NCBI GenBank assembly: GCA_023231475.1
Contig: JALJEE010000735.1
Coordinates: 62,001-126,000 of the forward strand
DNA: 64,000 bases
Direction of reading: 5' to 3'
Origin: Seison nebaliae
Lineage: Eukaryota > Rotifera > Pararotatoria > Seisonacea > Seisonidae
Numbering within the stretch: position 1 is the first letter of the stretch; each line of letters opens with the position of its first letter. Below the pieces are notes generated by a model, which made no database searches, was not told the DNA's origin, and saw only the letters and a list, made by a program, of their open reading frames with translations. Shown piece after piece: positions 61,169-64,000 of this stretch. A program made the position numbers and the translations under genes.

Positions 61169-64000
61169 ATGCACGTTAATATTTCTTCTGATACGACGAT
61201 AATTATTCATAATAACGGTGAAAGAATAAATAATAATTCAGAAAGTTGTAACAACAATAACAGCAATAATAATAATACTACGAATTTGGAAGAAAAAGAA
61301 AAGACGAATAAGAAAAGTAATTCGTCATTATTTGATATTGACGAAGGGAAATCGAGGAATTTACCATCATCACCCTCATCACTCAGTGACCAACAAGGAG
61401 ACACTGAATTAGAAAAGGATTTGGAGAAAGATAATATTTCTTCAGATTTATCTAATAACAAATTATTCTTCATTGATACATCTGAAGAAAATTGTAAAGA
61501 AATTAGAAGAAATTGTTTTAAAACAAAAAAATTAGAAATTGATTATCCTCGTGTCGCCATGTCAACGACATCATCATCTGATGAGGAATCATTAATTTAT
61601 GAAGATCATAATATGTCATCCATCATCACTTCAAGTAGTAACATCATTCCTCCATCAATCGCCACTACCATCACCACACCAACAACAACAACATCTTCCA
61701 CATTCAATTTGGATCGTCGACGAAAAGTTAAAAGAAGAAATAAGAATAATCGTCGTGAACGTGTCTCTTTTTTAAAATTGGAGAATAAAGAAGGAAATAA
61801 ACAACATCAAAGAAGACCTCAAAGTGAATCATCATCTTTATCATCAGGAGAGAATGTTCAATATAGACACCATCCCAGAAGATTGAATAAAAAGCAATTG
61901 GGAAGTCGTTATCAATCAGCCGACGCACTTTGTTATTATGATTCTTTAAACAAAGTCAATGAACAAAATACTAAAAATAAAATTTCCAGTGAAAATGAAT
62001 ATAGTCCCAACATTAATATCATGCAAGACAATTCCTCATCTTCCGATCAACCAGACAACTTGAAGAATGATACTAAAGGAAAAAATTCGACTACCTCCGT
62101 TGCCGATTATTTCAATTCCAAATTATTTTCTAATGATCATTTCGTTTGTGCAATTTGCAATGCAACATTCACAATGTCTGATATTCCCAAATTTGTTAAA
62201 CACAAATTGGAACATCGACAAACGTTAATAGAATCACCGACGAAAAACATGAAAACTGACCAAAAGAATCAAGAGGATTTTAAAATGAAATTATCCATCA
62301 TCGATAAACGATATGCATGTTGTTGGTGTGAATTCATTTCAAAGAATCCAATCCGTCTTAAACGGCATATGCAAGAAGAACATCAGATTGATATTCCTCG
62401 AACTAATACTGAACATTCATCCACAATTACCTCTACAATTGTTACGCCGACTCTCTCATTACCTCAATCTATCAATCGAACTGATATTACTTCATCATTT
62501 CCTCTGACAGTCACATCTCTCTATGAATCTAATAGTTGTTCGATAAAACCTGAAGAAGTAAAAGAAATAAAAAATAATGAAATATTTCTTGGAAATCAGA
62601 AAGAAGAGAAAGAGAAAATTGTAAGCACAGAACCAATTCGAACAGAAACGAATTATTTGTTGACACTTCCCAAATTTCGACGATTATCTTATTTGAAAGA
62701 TAAAATGAAATTCGGTTCCGTAAAGAAAGTTATATCACCAGAAAATGAAGAAGAAACGATTGAAACATCATCGAAATCTCAGTCATTCGCATTCCAACGA
62801 CCTCAATTATCATCATCAAATAAACCGATTGTAAAACCGATAAATCTCGATGTTAATGTCGTTCAATTATGGGAGGCAGTTCAGTCAAGGAATTTTGATG
62901 AAATTATTGAATTGTTATCAATTGAAAGTAATGAAATTTCTAGTGACATCGATCAAAAAACAAAGAAATTAGAAAAAATTAAAAAGGAGAAGATTGGTGA
63001 TAACGAGGAAGATAATGAAAGGAAAAATATTTCCAGATTGTTATTACAACAAAGTATTCGTTCAATTTTAAAACAAGAATTGAAAGCAGAAAATCTTTTA
63101 GATGAAGATACGAAAACTAATGAAACACTTCCATCACTTACTTCACCATTAATCGCATCAGTTGTTCAAGTGAAAGAAGAATGTGTTTCTCCCAAACTTG
63201 ATTCATCATCCAAATCATTCTCATCCTCATCCTCATCAGACGAACAGAATGATAATGTTGAAAGAATACCAAATCTAAAAGTACGACAAGCTGTTCGATT
63301 ATTACAGAGATATCTTCGACAAACTACCATTAATGATTCGAGTTATGAGTCTTCAACCTCCACACCATCGTCTTCATCATCGAACGGACATGAACGAAAC
63401 AAAGAGAAAGAGAATGATAAATGCCAAAAATTATTGAATTTGAAACATATGGATAAGTTTAAGGAGTTGATGGAGAAGGTGGAGAGTAGATATGTTGCTT
63501 CGAAACGGAAAAATTCTTTCTCATCCGTCATTAAATCACTTGGTGTGAGTGAAGCCAAACAGAATAGTAATGTCTCCTTGTCACCAGTAACAGTGAAAAC
63601 GCAAATTGTGGGACCAGGCCAAGAATTACGTTTACCAATTCCATTTTATGAACAACTTCATACGAAGCCGTCGTTGTTAGAGAATCAAAATTCGATGATG
63701 AATCAATCATCTGTTGAAAAATCATCGATATCTATCGATAGGAATTCACCTTCACATATAAAGAAGATGGATGATACAAGTGGAAGTGAAAATAGTAGTT
63801 GTAGTAGTTCGTTCGCTCCCGGCACTACCACGACTACTAGTGACAATTCGGAGAAGACGAGTGATTCCAATGGCTCTTACGCAGTCCACTCTCAATTATC
63901 TCAAACGTTAATTTTTGAGTTTAAATCTATTCTTTTTCATTTACATTTATTTTCACATATTCAGAAGAAATATCGGTTATAAAGGACGAATGACAAGAAC
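61169..64000 (+). CDS. C2H2 zinc-finger protein, 3' end outside window
   Basis: Not assigned to a named family. The first exon (61169-63906, 912 codons plus 2 nt) is followed by a 58-bp intron (GTTAAT...ATATTCAG) and a second exon open to the right edge that reads RNIGYKGRMTR. Reading through the intron would give a false stop at 63982. The protein is Ser/Asn/Glu-rich, probably nuclear, with a basic patch (RRRKVKRRNKNNRR) near residues 187-200. There are two separated C2H2 fingers: CAIC...HKLEH at about 327-350 and ACCWCEF...RHMQEEH at about 383-405. The second half is mostly low complexity but contains segments that look conserved (VNVVQLWEAVQSRNFDEIIE; TQIVGPGQELRLPIPFYEQL). The ATG chosen is the first in the long frame. 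Two fingers spaced about 30 residues apart is unusual for a sequence-specific C2H2 factor. Confidence 0.7.

Noticed and set aside
1-64000. tRNA, rRNA and CRISPR-like arrays
   Set aside because: Looked for T-loop GGTTCGA contexts and regularly spaced direct repeats; found no cloverleaf-compatible sequence, no rRNA and no spacer array.

Overview
The window is AT-rich eukaryotic nuclear DNA. The genes are separated by introns of about 41-62 bp, AATAAA signals follow several stop codons, and the proteins are animal families: the mitochondrial asparaginyl-tRNA synthetase NARS2, the DNA-damage E3 ligase RFWD3, a DVE/SATB-type double-homeodomain factor, the ribosome quality-control factor NEMF/Rqc2, a two-pore-domain K+ channel of TWK type, and ABHD11. 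The channel's C-terminal ending and the poly-Asn-rich transcription factor fit an ecdysozoan invertebrate (nematode or mite). The sequence alone does not settle which, so the taxonomic reading is an inference.

Layout. 1-7.4 kb: NARS2 (+, 5' end outside the window) and RFWD3 (+, one exon), then two minus-strand multi-exon genes for single-pass membrane proteins that I do not recognise; one has a long Thr-rich stalk. 7.6-9.1 kb: transposon debris (a 187-bp MITE, a decayed FLYWCH/MULE transposase, a non-LTR reverse-transcriptase fragment). 9.1-33.1 kb: a gene-poor desert with microsatellites and a degenerate GGACAGTT repeat. 33.2-37.1 kb: the DVE-like factor in one 3.9-kb exon. 38.6-50.0 kb: NEMF on the minus strand in ten exons. 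Its 7.7-kb fourth intron holds a complete, oversized K2P channel gene on the opposite strand. 50.2-51.2 kb: ABHD11. 51.9-53.6 kb: a possible 86-residue gene and, divergent from it, a four-exon YeeE/YedE (thiosulfate-transporter family) gene. 53.7-61.1 kb: a second desert. 61.2-64 kb: a C2H2 zinc-finger protein that runs off the right edge.

I reconstructed the splicing by hand from reading frame and family alignment. The spliced lengths close perfectly: NEMF comes to 1064 aa against about 1076 in human, and the YeeE gene to 352 aa. The most unusual result is that 31 of 31 clear introns, and possibly one more, begin GTT rather than the usual GTRAGT, with little +5 G. Fixed family motifs anchor several of these junctions, for example the G|YG codon of the channel filter. 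This suggests an unusual 5' splice-site code in this organism.

The genes mostly look like unrelated housekeeping and developmental neighbours. The closest functional groupings are positional: NEMF with its nested K2P gene, the head-to-tail ABHD11/NEMF pair (171 bp apart), and the head-to-tail pair of orphan membrane-protein genes (about 143 bp apart).
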